Assembly: GCF_005281615.1 (NCBI RefSeq)
Contig: NZ_SZZM01000001.1
Span: forward strand, 654,496-718,495
Reading direction: 5' to 3'
Source of the DNA: Rhodoligotrophos defluvii
Lineage (GTDB): Bacteria > Pseudomonadota > Alphaproteobacteria > Rhizobiales > Im1
Length of the DNA stretch: 64,000 nt
Shown one piece after another: positions 1 through 9,860 of the stretch (the stretch's first letter is position 1; every line of letters starts with the position of its first letter). Under the pieces are notes generated by a model. That model was not told the origin of the DNA. It did no database searches and was given only the letters and a program-made list of their open reading frames with translations. Position numbers and translations under genes: made by a program.

Positions 1-105
1 GAGCCAACGCGCGGTATCCCAACGAGACGGCGCCGTCGCAGCATTGCGCGCGGTAGAGGCCGACCAGCCCGCCTGGGAACGTCGACTTTGCGAACGCGTT
101 CCCCA

Positions 106-157
106 CTAGAGCATTTTCGAGCGAAGTGGGTACCGGTTCGCGTAAGGAAGATGCGAC
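106..157. repeat. Rhizobiales-type intergenic palindromic repeat
   Basis: An imperfect palindrome whose outer arms read GCATTTTC and GAAGATGC, with ACCGGTTCGCG in the centre. It resembles an intergenic element that I recall as very common in Rhizobiales genomes. It lies in the gene-free left edge of the window (1-281), where I see no other feature. Copy number cannot be judged because I see only this copy in the window. Confidence 0.55.
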
Positions 158-281
158 TGACCAAGAACTTGAGACGCGGCTCCGCGATTCGGAGAAGAGC
201 AGAAACGCCCTAGTCTGACGGGTTATCCCCTGGGCTTCGAGGCTCGGCATACTGGAGGGCTGTTGCACAGTCGGTGACGTG

Positions 282-761
282 ATGGAGACGATGGGCAAGC
301 TCTACGAAAAGGCCGCCTTGGCCTATTTCCTTTTCGCCACCATCACGCTTCTGCTTTCCGCTTTCCTCCTGGTGAGCTTTGCCGTTTGGGAAGTCGTCGG
401 CAGTGTCTTTTCGCGCGACATGGACATAGTCGACCGCGTCCGCAGCACCCTCGATGGTATTGGACTGATGATTATCGGGTTTGCCGTGGTGGAGACGGCC
501 ACCTTCATTGCCGAGGAGGAAGTATTGCGCAAGCGTGAGCTGCGCTCCCCGCGTGAATCGCGGCGCTCGATCACCAAGTTCATCACCATCATCGTCATCG
601 CCGCGAGCCTGGAGGCGCTGGTGATGATCTTCAAGACCAGCCGCGAGGAGATTCCTGCGGTGCTCTACCCGGCCGCTCTCTTCGCGTCCGCGATGCTGGC
701 GCTCGTGGCGCTCGGCATCTACCAGTGGCTCTCCAAGAGTACCGAACGTGAGGGTGGCTAG
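282..761 (+). CDS. Four-helix integral membrane protein of unknown function
   Basis: A 159-residue protein with four hydrophobic segments at roughly residues 12-38, 60-82, 98-118 and 126-150, and a charged cytoplasmic-looking loop (EEEVLRKRELRSPRESRRS) between segments 2 and 3. I recall similar conserved membrane proteins in Rhizobiales but no function. A GTG at 279 and an ATG at 291 are alternative starts; no strong ribosome binding site decides between them. It stands alone, with a short gap to the convergent gene that follows. Confidence 0.7.
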   Translation: METMGKLYEKAALAYFLFATITLLLSAFLLVSFAVWEVVGSVFSRDMDIVDRVRSTLDGIGLMIIGFAVVETATFIAEEEVLRKRELRSPRESRRSITKFITIIVIAASLEALVMIFKTSREEIPAVLYPAALFASAMLALVALGIYQWLSKSTEREGG

Positions 762-809
762 CGCCCCGTATCTATGCGGTATGGTGCGCGTGAGCGCATC
801 ACGCTGACA

Positions 810-1343
810 TCATGCGCCTTGCGAGGCTGCCCGCCTGCTGACCAGCTCACGCAATCTCGGCCGCGTGGCTGTCTGCAGCACCCTGAAATTCTCTTCTTGT
901 TGCTTGCGAAATGCGTCGAGTTCTGCCTCGTCACGATAAGGCACGAGGAATTCATAGTAGAGATGAGAGCAGAACCGTGTGCGCTCGCCTAGATCGTGAA
1001 GTCTGAAATCGATGATCCCGAAGCGATCGATCTCATGGGTGCCCTTCTCGATGAAGGTCTTCCACACGACCCTGTTCGGCGGATCAAGCTTGATGGTGCG
1101 AGCATAATAGGGAGGAAACACAAATCCATCTTCCGCCTTTACCAGGGAGACGACCTCCCCTTCCTTGCCAGGCGTGCCGGAGACGTGCCTGACCTCGGCA
1201 TAGTTCTGCCACGACGGATAATTGAGGATGTGGAGCCACACATCACGTATGGGACCATCGAGCACCATCTCATTGTCGATGACGAGGTAGACCGGGGCAA
1301 TCGCGCGGTCGTTGAGATCGGCTGCGCTGTCGGAAGTCATCAA
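810..1343 (-). CDS. SRPBCC (START-like) fold protein, polyketide-cyclase type
   Basis: A 177-residue protein. The stretch MVLDGPIRDVWLHILNYPSW near the N terminus followed by alternating strands and a C-terminal helix rich in Arg and Gln fits the SRPBCC hydrophobic-pocket superfamily, whose members bind lipids or aromatic ligands. No catalytic residues can be assigned. It starts with TTG at 1343 or ATG at 1340; an AGGAGAG sequence upstream suits either. It lies downstream of and on the same strand as the ABC importer operon, after a 172-base gap, so it may be co-transcribed. The substrate is unknown. Confidence 0.6.
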   Translation of the reverse strand: MMTSDSAADLNDRAIAPVYLVIDNEMVLDGPIRDVWLHILNYPSWQNYAEVRHVSGTPGKEGEVVSLVKAEDGFVFPPYYARTIKLDPPNRVVWKTFIEKGTHEIDRFGIIDFRLHDLGERTRFCSHLYYEFLVPYRDEAELDAFRKQQEENFRVLQTATRPRLRELVSRRAASQGA

Positions 1344-1515
1344 GGCGGCACTCTCCTAAAGGTTGGTACTTCCCGGCGGCGTGGGCTGCCACGCCCGTTC
1401 GTAGATGGCGATATTAGACCCGGAGGGAATGCGATAGCTTGCCCGCTCGTCAGCCGTTTTTGCCTTTCTGTCCGCGCGCCGCGGCACCCGGTCGGGTGTT
1501 GACGGGCAGCTCCTG

Positions 1516-2361
1516 TCACGTCCGGGAGGTGAATTGCCGCCGAGCGAGTTGTCCAAATCCCATGAGGCCGATCGTGACCACGATGAAGATCGTGGAGACG
1601 GCGGCGATGATTGGGGAAAGGTTGAAATCGATATCCTCGAACAGCTTGCGGGTGACGGTCTTGTTTTCCGCACCCGAGATGAAGAACGCGACGATCGTCT
1701 CATCGAACGACGCAAGGAACGCAAACACAGCGCCGGCCAGTATCGCCGGCAGAACCAGAGGCGCGGTCACCTCGAGGAATGCGCGCATCCGCGAGGCCCC
1801 CAGGTTCAATGCCGCCATTTCGAGGGAGAAATCGAGGCGGGACAGCGCAGCGGAGACGATCACCACGACATAGGGCACGGCCAAGGCTGTATGGATCAAG
1901 ACAAAGCCCGTCGTCGTGCCGATGAGTTTCAGCGGGGCGAACTGCAGATAGACGGCGATTGCTACGATGATATGCGGCACGATCAGCGGGGCCAGGAGCA
2001 GCGCATTGATGAACTCGCGACCAGGCACGTTGCCTCTGACCAGGGCGACCGCCGCGCATGTGCCGATGAGCACGGAGCAGACCGTCGTCATGCTCGCAAT
2101 CCGCAGGGAGAACAATGTCGCACTGATCCACCCGGGATCTGCGAAATATGCCTTGTACCAGACCAATGAAAATCCTTCGGGCGGAAAGCGAAGATAGGCC
2201 GTTTCGCTGAACGACATCAGAATGACGAGCAAGGTCGGCAGCGCCAGAAAGACCAGGATCAGCGCACAGAGCAATCCGAAGGCCCACGTGGTCACCGCTG
2301 CGAAAGCCCCATGAGGCAGGGCCTTGCCTTTATAGCGGGTTCCAACAGCGAATTCAGTCAT
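1516..2361 (-). CDS. ABC transporter permease, PotC-like (polyamine/opine class)
   Basis: A 281-residue inner membrane protein with six predicted helices and the permease coupling loop (EAA motif) seen as MAALNLGASRMRAFLEVTAP around residues 183-202. This is the BPD_transp_1 fold of spermidine/putrescine-type importers, where PotB and PotC permeases form a heterodimer. Its ATG overlaps the end of the preceding permease gene by 8 bases, which indicates translational coupling. It is the last of four importer genes. The substrate class comes from family resemblance only; opines, putrescine and other small cationic amines are all possible. Confidence 0.88.
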   Translation of the reverse strand: MTEFAVGTRYKGKALPHGAFAAVTTWAFGLLCALILVFLALPTLLVILMSFSETAYLRFPPEGFSLVWYKAYFADPGWISATLFSLRIASMTTVCSVLIGTCAAVALVRGNVPGREFINALLLAPLIVPHIIVAIAVYLQFAPLKLIGTTTGFVLIHTALAVPYVVVIVSAALSRLDFSLEMAALNLGASRMRAFLEVTAPLVLPAILAGAVFAFLASFDETIVAFFISGAENKTVTRKLFEDIDFNLSPIIAAVSTIFIVVTIGLMGFGQLARRQFTSRT

Positions 2362-3268
2362 AGGTCACCATCCGTTCGATGCCGAGCAGTCGTCGGAAGA
2401 CGACGGTTATGCCAACCGACAGCACGAGAAGGACGAAGGAAACGGCGCCCGCAAACGGCCAGTTGAGAAATTCGGTGGCCTGCTGAGAAATGAGGGTCGC
2501 GATCATGAGCGTTCGCGGCCCGCCCACCAGCGCCGGCGTGATGAAGGTTCCGAGCGCCAGAACGAACACCAGCAGGCAACCTGCAAACACCCCCGGCAAG
2601 CTGAGCGGCAATGTGACGGACAAGAAGGTCCTCGACCGGCTGGCACCAAGGTTGAGTGCAGCTTTGGTGAGGTCGGGCGAGATGTTTCGAAGCGTCGAGA
2701 AGATCGGGAGGATCATGAACGGCAGCAGCACATGGCTCATCGCCACCAGCACGGCGCCCTCCGTATAAAGCAGGGTGAGCGGGCTATCCACGAGGCCAAT
2801 CCGCAGCAGCCAGTCATTGATGATGCCCCGGCGTTGCAGAAGAACGATCCACGCATAGGAACGGACCAAGACGCTAGTCCAAAGGGGCACGAAAACGCAG
2901 ACGGCGACGATGATGGCCAGGAGGCCGCGCGCGCGTGTCATCAACAACGCGATTGGATATCCCAGTAGCAGGGTGATCGCCGTCGCCACCACGGCGATCC
3001 AGATGGTCCGTAGAATGATGCGGACATAAAGCGGCTCGTCCAGCAGCCTGAGATAGTGTTCGGCCGTCCAAGTTGGCACGGAGATGCTCTGGAACAGGAG
3101 TTTGGCGATCGGAAGGAAGAAGGCCCAGCCCAGCAGCACGGCCAGTGGGAGAAGGAGAAGCAATGAGGTCGAGACGGGCAAGCTGCCACGTAGCGAGAGG
3201 CTCCTGGCCGTCGATGCCGGAGCCGGCCTGGCGGCTGGCGCGGAAAGCGTCTCCGATGCGTCTGTCAT
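2354..3268 (-). CDS. ABC transporter permease, PotB-like
   Basis: A 304-residue protein. A proline/alanine-rich N-terminal tail is followed by six predicted membrane helices and an EAA loop reading KAALNLGASRSRTFLSVTLP. It is the partner permease of the gene that follows. Its ATG overlaps the TGA of the ATPase gene as ATGA at 3265-3268, so the operon reads ATPase, permease B, permease C with coupled translation. It acts in the inner membrane as half of the translocation pore. Confidence 0.88.
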   Translation of the reverse strand: MTDASETLSAPAARPAPASTARSLSLRGSLPVSTSLLLLLPLAVLLGWAFFLPIAKLLFQSISVPTWTAEHYLRLLDEPLYVRIILRTIWIAVVATAITLLLGYPIALLMTRARGLLAIIVAVCVFVPLWTSVLVRSYAWIVLLQRRGIINDWLLRIGLVDSPLTLLYTEGAVLVAMSHVLLPFMILPIFSTLRNISPDLTKAALNLGASRSRTFLSVTLPLSLPGVFAGCLLVFVLALGTFITPALVGGPRTLMIATLISQQATEFLNWPFAGAVSFVLLVLSVGITVVFRRLLGIERMVTYD

Positions 3269-4389
3269 TTGCCCGCACCCGGATAGGCAAACGCATCGCC
3301 CGCCGACCAGCCGACGGTAACGGCATCGCCGGGCCTGAGCCCAGAAAGGTGCGACTGCGCGCTTATGCTGGCCCGCACGGTCGGGCCATGATCAAGCTTG
3401 ATGAGTATGGCCATGGTGGCGCCGTTGAAGACGAGTTGGCTGACCTCGCCAGCAAGTCCTGAGCATTGGCTCTGCTGCTGTCCCGCCGTCACGGCTAGCC
3501 GTTCTGGGCGGATGGCCACGCGAACGGGATCGCCGGGCGGTAGCGATGTGCCCGCCGGCGTGCAGGCGGAGATTATATTGCCGCCGATACTGACATCGCA
3601 GTGCTCTATTCTGACACGCTCCACCGTCCCGGGTAAAAAGTTCATCTCGCCCAAGAAATCGGCGACGAAAGCATTTGCCGGATGATTGTAGAGGTCTGTG
3701 GGCCGTCCGAGTTGCAGCAGCTTCCCGTGATCGAGGACCGCGATGCGGTCCGACATGGTCAGCGCTTCCTCCTGGTCGTGCGTGACATAGATGACAGTTG
3801 CGCCCAGCCGCTGCTGAAGCTGCTTGATTTCGAGCTGAAGGTGCTGCCGGAGCTTCTTGTCCAGCGCCCCCAGCGGCTCGTCCATCAGGATCACGGGAGG
3901 ATCGAAGACGATCGCCCGTGCAAGCGCAACCCGCTGCTGCTGGCCACCGGAGAGCTGGCTTGGCATGCGCCCCTCGTAGCCGGACAGCCGCACCATATCG
4001 AGCGCCTGCCGAACCTTTGCTTCGCGATCCGCTTTGTTCACCCCGCGCATCCGTAGCGGGAACACGATGTTGTCGGCGACGGTCTTATGCGGAAATAGCG
4101 CGTATTTCTGAAAGACCATGCCGATGTTCCGCTTGTTGGGCGGGACGTTCGTCAAATCTTGCTCGCCGACCACCAGGCGCCCTTTCGTAGGCGCTTCGAA
4201 ACCCGCGAGCATCATCAGCAAAGTCGTTTTGCCGGAGCCCGATGGCCCAAGAAGCGACAGGAACTCGCTCGCGGCGACCTCGAGGGTAACATCGTCAACA
4301 GCGAGGACATTGCCGTACGCCCGGGAGACGCCTTGGATCGACACGTCCAAGCCTTGGATCCTGCCGGGCGGCGCTACTGGACTCCGCAT
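3265..4389 (-). CDS. ABC transporter ATP-binding protein, PotA-like
   Basis: A 374-residue ATPase with Walker A (GPSGSGKTT), Q-loop ([15 protein letters not shown]), signature ([14 protein letters not shown]), Walker B (VILMDEP) and a C-terminal TOBE-type domain after about residue 285. This layout is that of the spermidine/putrescine (PotA/FbpC) family. I chose the ATG at 4389, which has AAAGGGGAG upstream; two TTG codons lie directly before it. It energises the two permeases encoded downstream. Confidence 0.92.
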   Translation of the reverse strand: MRSPVAPPGRIQGLDVSIQGVSRAYGNVLAVDDVTLEVAASEFLSLLGPSGSGKTTLLMMLAGFEAPTKGRLVVGEQDLTNVPPNKRNIGMVFQKYALFPHKTVADNIVFPLRMRGVNKADREAKVRQALDMVRLSGYEGRMPSQLSGGQQQRVALARAIVFDPPVILMDEPLGALDKKLRQHLQLEIKQLQQRLGATVIYVTHDQEEALTMSDRIAVLDHGKLLQLGRPTDLYNHPANAFVADFLGEMNFLPGTVERVRIEHCDVSIGGNIISACTPAGTSLPPGDPVRVAIRPERLAVTAGQQQSQCSGLAGEVSQLVFNGATMAILIKLDHGPTVRASISAQSHLSGLRPGDAVTVGWSAGDAFAYPGAGK

Positions 4390-4453
4390 CAACAATTGGC
4401 TCCCCTTTCTTTATTGCAGGTTCAGTGGCGCGTCCCAGTCTATGCCGGCGCCA

Positions 4454-5518
4454 TTACTGTGAAAACCAATTGTTCCACTTGTCCGTGATCATCTCTTTGT
4501 TTTCGACGACCCATGGATGATCCCCGACCTCCAGCATCTTGCGCCAGTTCGATTCTGTTGTCGGCAGCAACGATCGTTCTTTTTCGCTGAGCAGATCGAG
4601 GGTTTTCTCATTTGGCGACGTAACGCCGAAATTGAGCTGCTGCATAAGGGCGAGATGGGCGTCCGGTCGCCCCAGGAAGAAGTTCAGGAACGACATGGCA
4701 GCATCCTCGTTCGGCGCGCCGCGCACAACCGACCACGATGCGGTGCCCCTCATGCCTTGGTTATACTCGACCGCCACGGGCACGCCTTCCAGCTGCAAGG
4801 GCACGGTTCGCGTCAGCCAGCCCAGCGCCATCTCGCCTTCTTTATTGCGGAGTGCCTGCTGCAGCTGGTCGCCCGTGCGCCACCACACGCTCACATGCGG
4901 CCTGATCTCGTCGAGCTTTCGGAAGGCCCGATCGAAATCGAACGGAAACAGCTTCTCGGGCGGAACGCCGTCTGCAAGCAGTGCCGCGGCAATCACTTCA
5001 AACGGCTGCCCTGTATTCGACAGCATCCGGCTTCCAGGGAACTTCGCCGTATCGAAGAACTCGGCCCAATTCGACGGGCCCCGGCCTTCGGGAAACGCAT
5101 CCGTTCGATACGCTATGGACGAGCCGCCGATCCCGCGCAGCACGCCGTAGTCGGAACAGGCCCCAGGCACACCCTGCGAAGCCGCGTTCGGGATTTTCCC
5201 GCAATCGAGCTTGACGAGCAGGTTCTTGTTTATGAGGGCATCGGCGCCGATTGTCTGAATGACGTCCCATTCGACTTGGCCGGCGGACGCCATGGCTTTC
5301 AAGCGAGCCCATTGCTCGGTGTTGCTCGCAGCCACCGAGCGAATGCGAATTCCCGTCGCTTTGGTAAACGGGTCATAGAAGTGCTTGCGCAATGCCTCTT
5401 CCATTGCCCCGCCTGACGTGACTATGGTCAAATCCTCAGCCTTCGCCCGCCCGAACGGGCAGGCCGCAACAGCTAGGGCAAAAGCACTCGCCAGAATGAC
5501 GGCACGCTTCATTGTCAT
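4454..5518 (-). CDS. Periplasmic solute-binding protein, PotD-like
   Basis: A 354-residue secreted protein with a Sec signal peptide (hydrophobic core AVILASAFALAVAACPF, likely cleaved before AEDLTIVTSGG). The rest is a type-2 periplasmic binding fold, as in spermidine/putrescine and related importers. The open frame extends upstream, but the ATG at 5518 is preceded by GGAGGGAGGTATCACA and immediately starts the signal peptide, so it is the real start. First gene of the importer operon; it determines the substrate, which cannot be read from the sequence. Confidence 0.88.
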   Translation of the reverse strand: MTMKRAVILASAFALAVAACPFGRAKAEDLTIVTSGGAMEEALRKHFYDPFTKATGIRIRSVAASNTEQWARLKAMASAGQVEWDVIQTIGADALINKNLLVKLDCGKIPNAASQGVPGACSDYGVLRGIGGSSIAYRTDAFPEGRGPSNWAEFFDTAKFPGSRMLSNTGQPFEVIAAALLADGVPPEKLFPFDFDRAFRKLDEIRPHVSVWWRTGDQLQQALRNKEGEMALGWLTRTVPLQLEGVPVAVEYNQGMRGTASWSVVRGAPNEDAAMSFLNFFLGRPDAHLALMQQLNFGVTSPNEKTLDLLSEKERSLLPTTESNWRKMLEVGDHPWVVENKEMITDKWNNWFSQ

Positions 5519-5705
5519 TGTGATACCTCCCTCCGCATTGAATATATCCCCGTGTTGTTGGCCGACCGTGGTCGAGCTTTGGTTCGGCGGCACCGGGTGA
5601 TTGCTGATCGGCACCTTAGTCTCTCGCATCAAACCTCGCTTGTTCCGCCGTCAAGCTGATTTGACTAGGCGTTCGCGAGACTTGGGGGCGCAGGCATCTC
5701 CCGGA

Positions 5706-6956
5706 TCAGCACCACTCGCCACCGCGCATGACCGGAACGGAGCTGCCATCGCTCCTGATGCCGTCCACATCCACCTTGTCGGAGCCGATCATCCAATCGA
5801 CATGGATCTTGCTCATGTTCCCGCCGCGCTTGGCCAGATCCTGGCGGCTCGCAGCCGCGGCATCGTGAAAACAACGAGAATAGCACTGGCCGAGGGCGAT
5901 ATGGCTCGCGGCGTTCTCATCGAACAGCGTCTTGTGGAAGAGAATCTTGCTCTGCGAGATCGGCGATGAATGCGGCACGAGCGCGACCTCTCCAAGCCTG
6001 CGAGCGCCCTCGTCGGCATCGAGAAGCCTGGCAAAGACGGCATGGCCTTCACGCGCGTCGGCGGCCACGATCTGGCCGCGTTCGAAAGTCACCGCGATGT
6101 CGCTGATGAGGGTCCCGTTGTAGTTCAACGGCATGGTCGACCGGACGATGCCGTCCACCCGGTTAGCGTGGGGTGCGGTGAAAACCTCCTCGGTCGGGAT
6201 GTTGCCCATGAACGGAATGCCGTTGCGCGCCAGGAAGGCGCCGCCGACCCACCGATGCCCCTCCGCAAGCCCCACCCTGAGGTCGGTCCCGGGCCCGGTG
6301 AAATGGAGGGCGCTGAAGTCCTGCGCGTCGAGCCAGGTGCATCGGTCCCGTAGCTTCCCGTTCTCTACGGTCCAGGCGTCAATCGGATCGGGCCGGTCAA
6401 CCCGGCTTGCCGCGAAGATCGCCTCCGCGAGCTTTGCCACTGCGTCGTGCTCGGGCAGATCGGGGAATATGGATTTGGCCCAGCGCGTGCTGGGATAGGA
6501 GATGATGGTGTAGTTCATTTCGCCGCCGGTGACCCTGTCGAGCGCCGGCTTGTAGGCGATTGAATTGGCCTCGTTTGCTCGGGCGACCTTCAGCGGGTCT
6601 TCGTTCACCAGCAGCAATGGATCGTCGCAGTAGATCGACAGGCGCGCCGCGTTGTCGCCATAGGCTTTCGCCATCCCGGCATAGAGCCATTCCGGCGCTC
6701 CATCGAACGCGACATCGGTTCCGAATCTAAAGCGGGCGAGCGTTAGTTCCTCGTCCGAAAGCACCGGCTGAACATACCTTGCGCCAGCGGCGTAGGCTTG
6801 CTCGACCAGACGCTTCACCAAAGGTAGGGCGCTGAGCGGTGATGTGACGATGAGATCCTGGCCGGGCCGGAGCTGCACGCCGATCCGGATCGCCACGTCG
6901 GCGAGCCGGTCCAACTTGACCGGATCAACGGCGGGATGTGCTGAATAGGGGTCCAA
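5706..6956 (-). CDS. M29-family metallo-aminopeptidase (AmpS/aminopeptidase T type)
   Basis: A 416-residue protein of the thermophilic-metalloprotease family. Candidate dinuclear metal ligands are visible in NIPTEEVFTAPH, in LVPHSSPIS, in NAASHIALG and in a C-terminal VDWMIGSDKVDVDG stretch. It removes N-terminal residues from peptides and probably acts in the cytoplasm. The start is a TTG at 6956 preceded by AGAGGAG seven bases upstream; the longer frame to 7055 reads unlike the family. It is transcribed with the ABC importer genes 187 bases downstream and divergently from the AraC regulator, which hints that the imported substrate is peptide-like or amide-bonded. Confidence 0.82.
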   Translation of the reverse strand: MDPYSAHPAVDPVKLDRLADVAIRIGVQLRPGQDLIVTSPLSALPLVKRLVEQAYAAGARYVQPVLSDEELTLARFRFGTDVAFDGAPEWLYAGMAKAYGDNAARLSIYCDDPLLLVNEDPLKVARANEANSIAYKPALDRVTGGEMNYTIISYPSTRWAKSIFPDLPEHDAVAKLAEAIFAASRVDRPDPIDAWTVENGKLRDRCTWLDAQDFSALHFTGPGTDLRVGLAEGHRWVGGAFLARNGIPFMGNIPTEEVFTAPHANRVDGIVRSTMPLNYNGTLISDIAVTFERGQIVAADAREGHAVFARLLDADEGARRLGEVALVPHSSPISQSKILFHKTLFDENAASHIALGQCYSRCFHDAAAASRQDLAKRGGNMSKIHVDWMIGSDKVDVDGIRSDGSSVPVMRGGEWC

Positions 6957-7210
6957 GGGAAGGCTCCTCTGATCGGTTGGGCACGCTGCCTCGCCGCCCG
7001 CTGACGGCCGGACGACTGCACTCGAGTCTACGGTAAACCGCCGACATGTGGTCAACTTGTTGCTTCGTCAGCCAGATTTGCCTTGGCGTTCAGCCGCGGC
7101 GGTGCGGCTGAGCTGCAGGCGCAGCGCGTTTGACTATTCTCGGGGGCGGCGACAAGATGCGGGATAACGCACATGGGCCGGCGGTCAAGCACCGGCTGGC
7201 GGAGGTTGAA

Positions 7211-8230
7211 ATGCAAGCTGCGCCACTGGACTATGCCAACTATCTCGACCCGAGCACCTTCAGCGCGCGCTTCGGACAGAATTTCGAAGCGGACACGGCG
7301 CTCTATGACAACCCGCTCGGCATACGCATCAAGTGGAGGGATGCGAGCCATAGCGGCGTTCAGGAAATGGTGCAGTTGGCGGATGGCGCATTCCTGCTCA
7401 CGAGCGTGGCGCAGCAGGGCAGCGCATACCATCGCCAGCGATCGGCGAAAGGCAGCGACTGGATTCATATCCAGTTTCGGGTGCAGGGCGGTGGCTACGA
7501 CGAATTGCTCGGCGGCGAGGTGCTCGACATTCCCGAGCGCACCTGTATCGTCTCGCGCTACCCTGAGGACTCGGTCATCGGCCACTTCATGAAGAATGCC
7601 GACTCCGCGCGCATGGCCTGCCTCCTCATGCGGCCCAGCGCGCTCACCAGCTTGCTCGAGATATGGACGTCTCAAGTCGAGCCCGGACTGCAGTGGCTTG
7701 CCGATCCGGGCCAGCTCCAAGCGCAAAATCGGCAACTCCAATTGAGCCCGGCCATGTGCTTCGCGGTCGATGAAGTGATCAACTGCTCCATAGATGGCCC
7801 AGTCCGCCGGGCCTTCATGCGTGGGAAATCCCTCGAGTTGCTCTCCATGGTGCTTCATCAGCTTTCCCGGCCACATGATGGTCCGGGACGACCGCAGGCC
7901 CGCCTCTCGCCGGGGGACATGAAGCGCGTCGAGATGGCGCGAAAGATCATGGAAGACGATCTCGATTCAAGCATTCCCCTCGCCGATCTTGCCCGCCGCG
8001 TGGGTCTCAACAGAACCAAGCTCGCTTTGGCCTTCAAGCAGGTATACGGCACATCCGTGCAGGCGTGCTGGCGCGACTTGAAGCTCGACCATGCGCGGGA
8101 GCTTCTCGTCTGCAACGGCTTGTCGGTCACCGAGGTCGCCTTCCGCGTCGGCTATTCGGAAGTGTCCTCGTTCACCCGCGCCTATTTCCGCAAGTTCGGT
8201 GTTCTGCCTAAGGAATGCAGGCGGCACTGA
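7211..8230 (+). CDS. AraC-family transcriptional regulator
   Basis: A 339-residue regulator. The C-terminal 100 residues carry the double helix-turn-helix of the AraC family, including LADLARRVGLNRTKLALAFK and LSVTEVAFRVGYSEVSSFTR. The N-terminal two thirds is the presumed ligand-sensing or dimerisation part. The ATG at 7211 has GGAGG five bases upstream, better than the upstream candidates at 7130 and 7157. It is divergent from the aminopeptidase and importer operon and convergent with the aldehyde dehydrogenase, so it is the likely regulator of both. The shared upstream region is 6957-7210. Confidence 0.9.
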   Translation: MQAAPLDYANYLDPSTFSARFGQNFEADTALYDNPLGIRIKWRDASHSGVQEMVQLADGAFLLTSVAQQGSAYHRQRSAKGSDWIHIQFRVQGGGYDELLGGEVLDIPERTCIVSRYPEDSVIGHFMKNADSARMACLLMRPSALTSLLEIWTSQVEPGLQWLADPGQLQAQNRQLQLSPAMCFAVDEVINCSIDGPVRRAFMRGKSLELLSMVLHQLSRPHDGPGRPQARLSPGDMKRVEMARKIMEDDLDSSIPLADLARRVGLNRTKLALAFKQVYGTSVQACWRDLKLDHARELLVCNGLSVTEVAFRVGYSEVSSFTRAYFRKFGVLPKECRRH

Positions 8231-8238
8231 ACCCTGAT

Positions 8239-9711
8239 CTATTGATGGTTGAACCAGACCAGATGCTGACGCTGGTAGGCCATCAGGCCGGGCATGCCGC
8301 CCCTGATCCCTATACCCGATAATCCGTAGGCCTCACTCGTATATGCGGCACCAGGGCCTGGACCGAACGGCGGATTGGCGTTCACCACCACCGCGCCCGC
8401 ACGAATGCCCTTGCCGAGCGAGAAGCCTGTCGCGAGGCTCGCCGTCCATACATAGGCCGACAGGCCGTAATCAGTGCTGTTGGCAAGCCGAATGGCGTGA
8501 TCGACATCCGTGAAGCTCATCACGGAGAGCACGGGCCCGAAGATCTCTTCTCTGGCGATCCGACTGTCGCTGCTCACCTTACGGAATACAGTGGGCTCCA
8601 AGTAATAGCCGCCCGTTGCCTCCTGGAGCCGCTTGCCTCCATAGATCAGCTCGGCTCCTTCCCTGTTTCCCGAATCGATATAGGAAAGCACGCGGTTCAG
8701 TTGCCGCTCGCTGACCAGTGGACCAAGATCGGTCGCGTTATCGAGAGGATCGCCAACCACCAGGTCGCGCAGCTTCTGGACCACCGCCTCCACAAACGCC
8801 GCCTCGATCGACCGCTGCACGAGCAGGCGCGAGCCGGCGCTGCACCATTGACCTTGGTTTACGGTGATCCCGGTTGCCACCGCGGCCGCCGCTGCATCCA
8901 GATCCACACCATCGTCGAACACGATCTGGGGCGATTTTCCGCCGCATTCGGCGATGACCGGCTTCATGTTCGACTGGCCGGAATACTGAAGCATCAGCTT
9001 GCCGACATCGCTCGATCCCATGAAAACGACCATGTCGACATCGCCATGCAGCGCGAGGCCCTTGCCCGTGGTCTGGCCGGCCCCGGGAACAACGTTCACG
9101 GCGCCGGGCGGAATCCCGGCCTCGCAGGCAAGGTCGGCCAGCATCAGCGCGGCCTGCGACGACAGTTCCGACGGCTTCAGCACGATCGAGTTTCCCGCCG
9201 CCAGGGCCGGAGCGATCTTCATCGCCGCGTTGTAAGTCGGAAAATTCCAGGGCGTGATCGCCGCGACGACCCCGCGCGGCACGCCCTTCCTGATCACCGT
9301 GGAATGGCGGTCGCTGGAGAGAACATCGCCCTTGGCCTTGTCGATGGTCTCTGCGTAGAAGCGCACGAGGCTGCTGGCTTTCATCGCGTTGAACGCCTTG
9401 AGGCGCAAGGGCTTTCCCATCTCGACGGCATCGAGCTGATCCAGCGTTTCGGCATTTCTCTCGACCAGATCGGCCCATTTGTGCAGGAGCTTCTTTCGGC
9501 CTTCAGGCTCCATTCCCCACCAAGCCCCCGATTCGAAAATGCGCCGCGCGGACTGCACAGCGGCATTGACGTCAGCCTCGCTTCCAATGGGCAGATCGAA
9601 AAGCTGCCGTCCGTTCGCCGGATTGATGACCGCTAAAACCTGGTCCGAGGTGGATGGAACTGGCCGGCCGTCGATGCGCAGCGCAACGTCGGGAAGCTTT
9701 TGAATAGCCAT
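8239..9711 (-). CDS. NAD(P)-dependent aldehyde dehydrogenase
   Basis: A 490-residue enzyme of the ALDH superfamily. The NAD-binding stretch TPWNFPTYNAAMKIAPALAA, the general-base Glu in IAECGGKSPQ and the catalytic Cys in QGQWCSAGSR are all visible. It oxidises an aldehyde to a carboxylic acid; in this setting an amino-aldehyde from polyamine breakdown is plausible but not proven. GAGAGGATCGACA precedes the ATG. It is convergent with the AraC gene, with only eight bases between stops. Confidence 0.92.
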   Translation of the reverse strand: MAIQKLPDVALRIDGRPVPSTSDQVLAVINPANGRQLFDLPIGSEADVNAAVQSARRIFESGAWWGMEPEGRKKLLHKWADLVERNAETLDQLDAVEMGKPLRLKAFNAMKASSLVRFYAETIDKAKGDVLSSDRHSTVIRKGVPRGVVAAITPWNFPTYNAAMKIAPALAAGNSIVLKPSELSSQAALMLADLACEAGIPPGAVNVVPGAGQTTGKGLALHGDVDMVVFMGSSDVGKLMLQYSGQSNMKPVIAECGGKSPQIVFDDGVDLDAAAAAVATGITVNQGQWCSAGSRLLVQRSIEAAFVEAVVQKLRDLVVGDPLDNATDLGPLVSERQLNRVLSYIDSGNREGAELIYGGKRLQEATGGYYLEPTVFRKVSSDSRIAREEIFGPVLSVMSFTDVDHAIRLANSTDYGLSAYVWTASLATGFSLGKGIRAGAVVVNANPPFGPGPGAAYTSEAYGLSGIGIRGGMPGLMAYQRQHLVWFNHQ

Positions 9712-9860
9712 TGTCGATCCTCTCTCGCTTTGCAGACAGCCATGTTAGGCAGAGAGGTGCGCGACAACTTGCCCGCTCGTCAGTGACTTTTGATCTTCCG
9801 TTCTGGGCCGAGCCCGAAGAACAGGCCGAGATCGACGCCTCGGCAGGGACCCCGTTTTGA

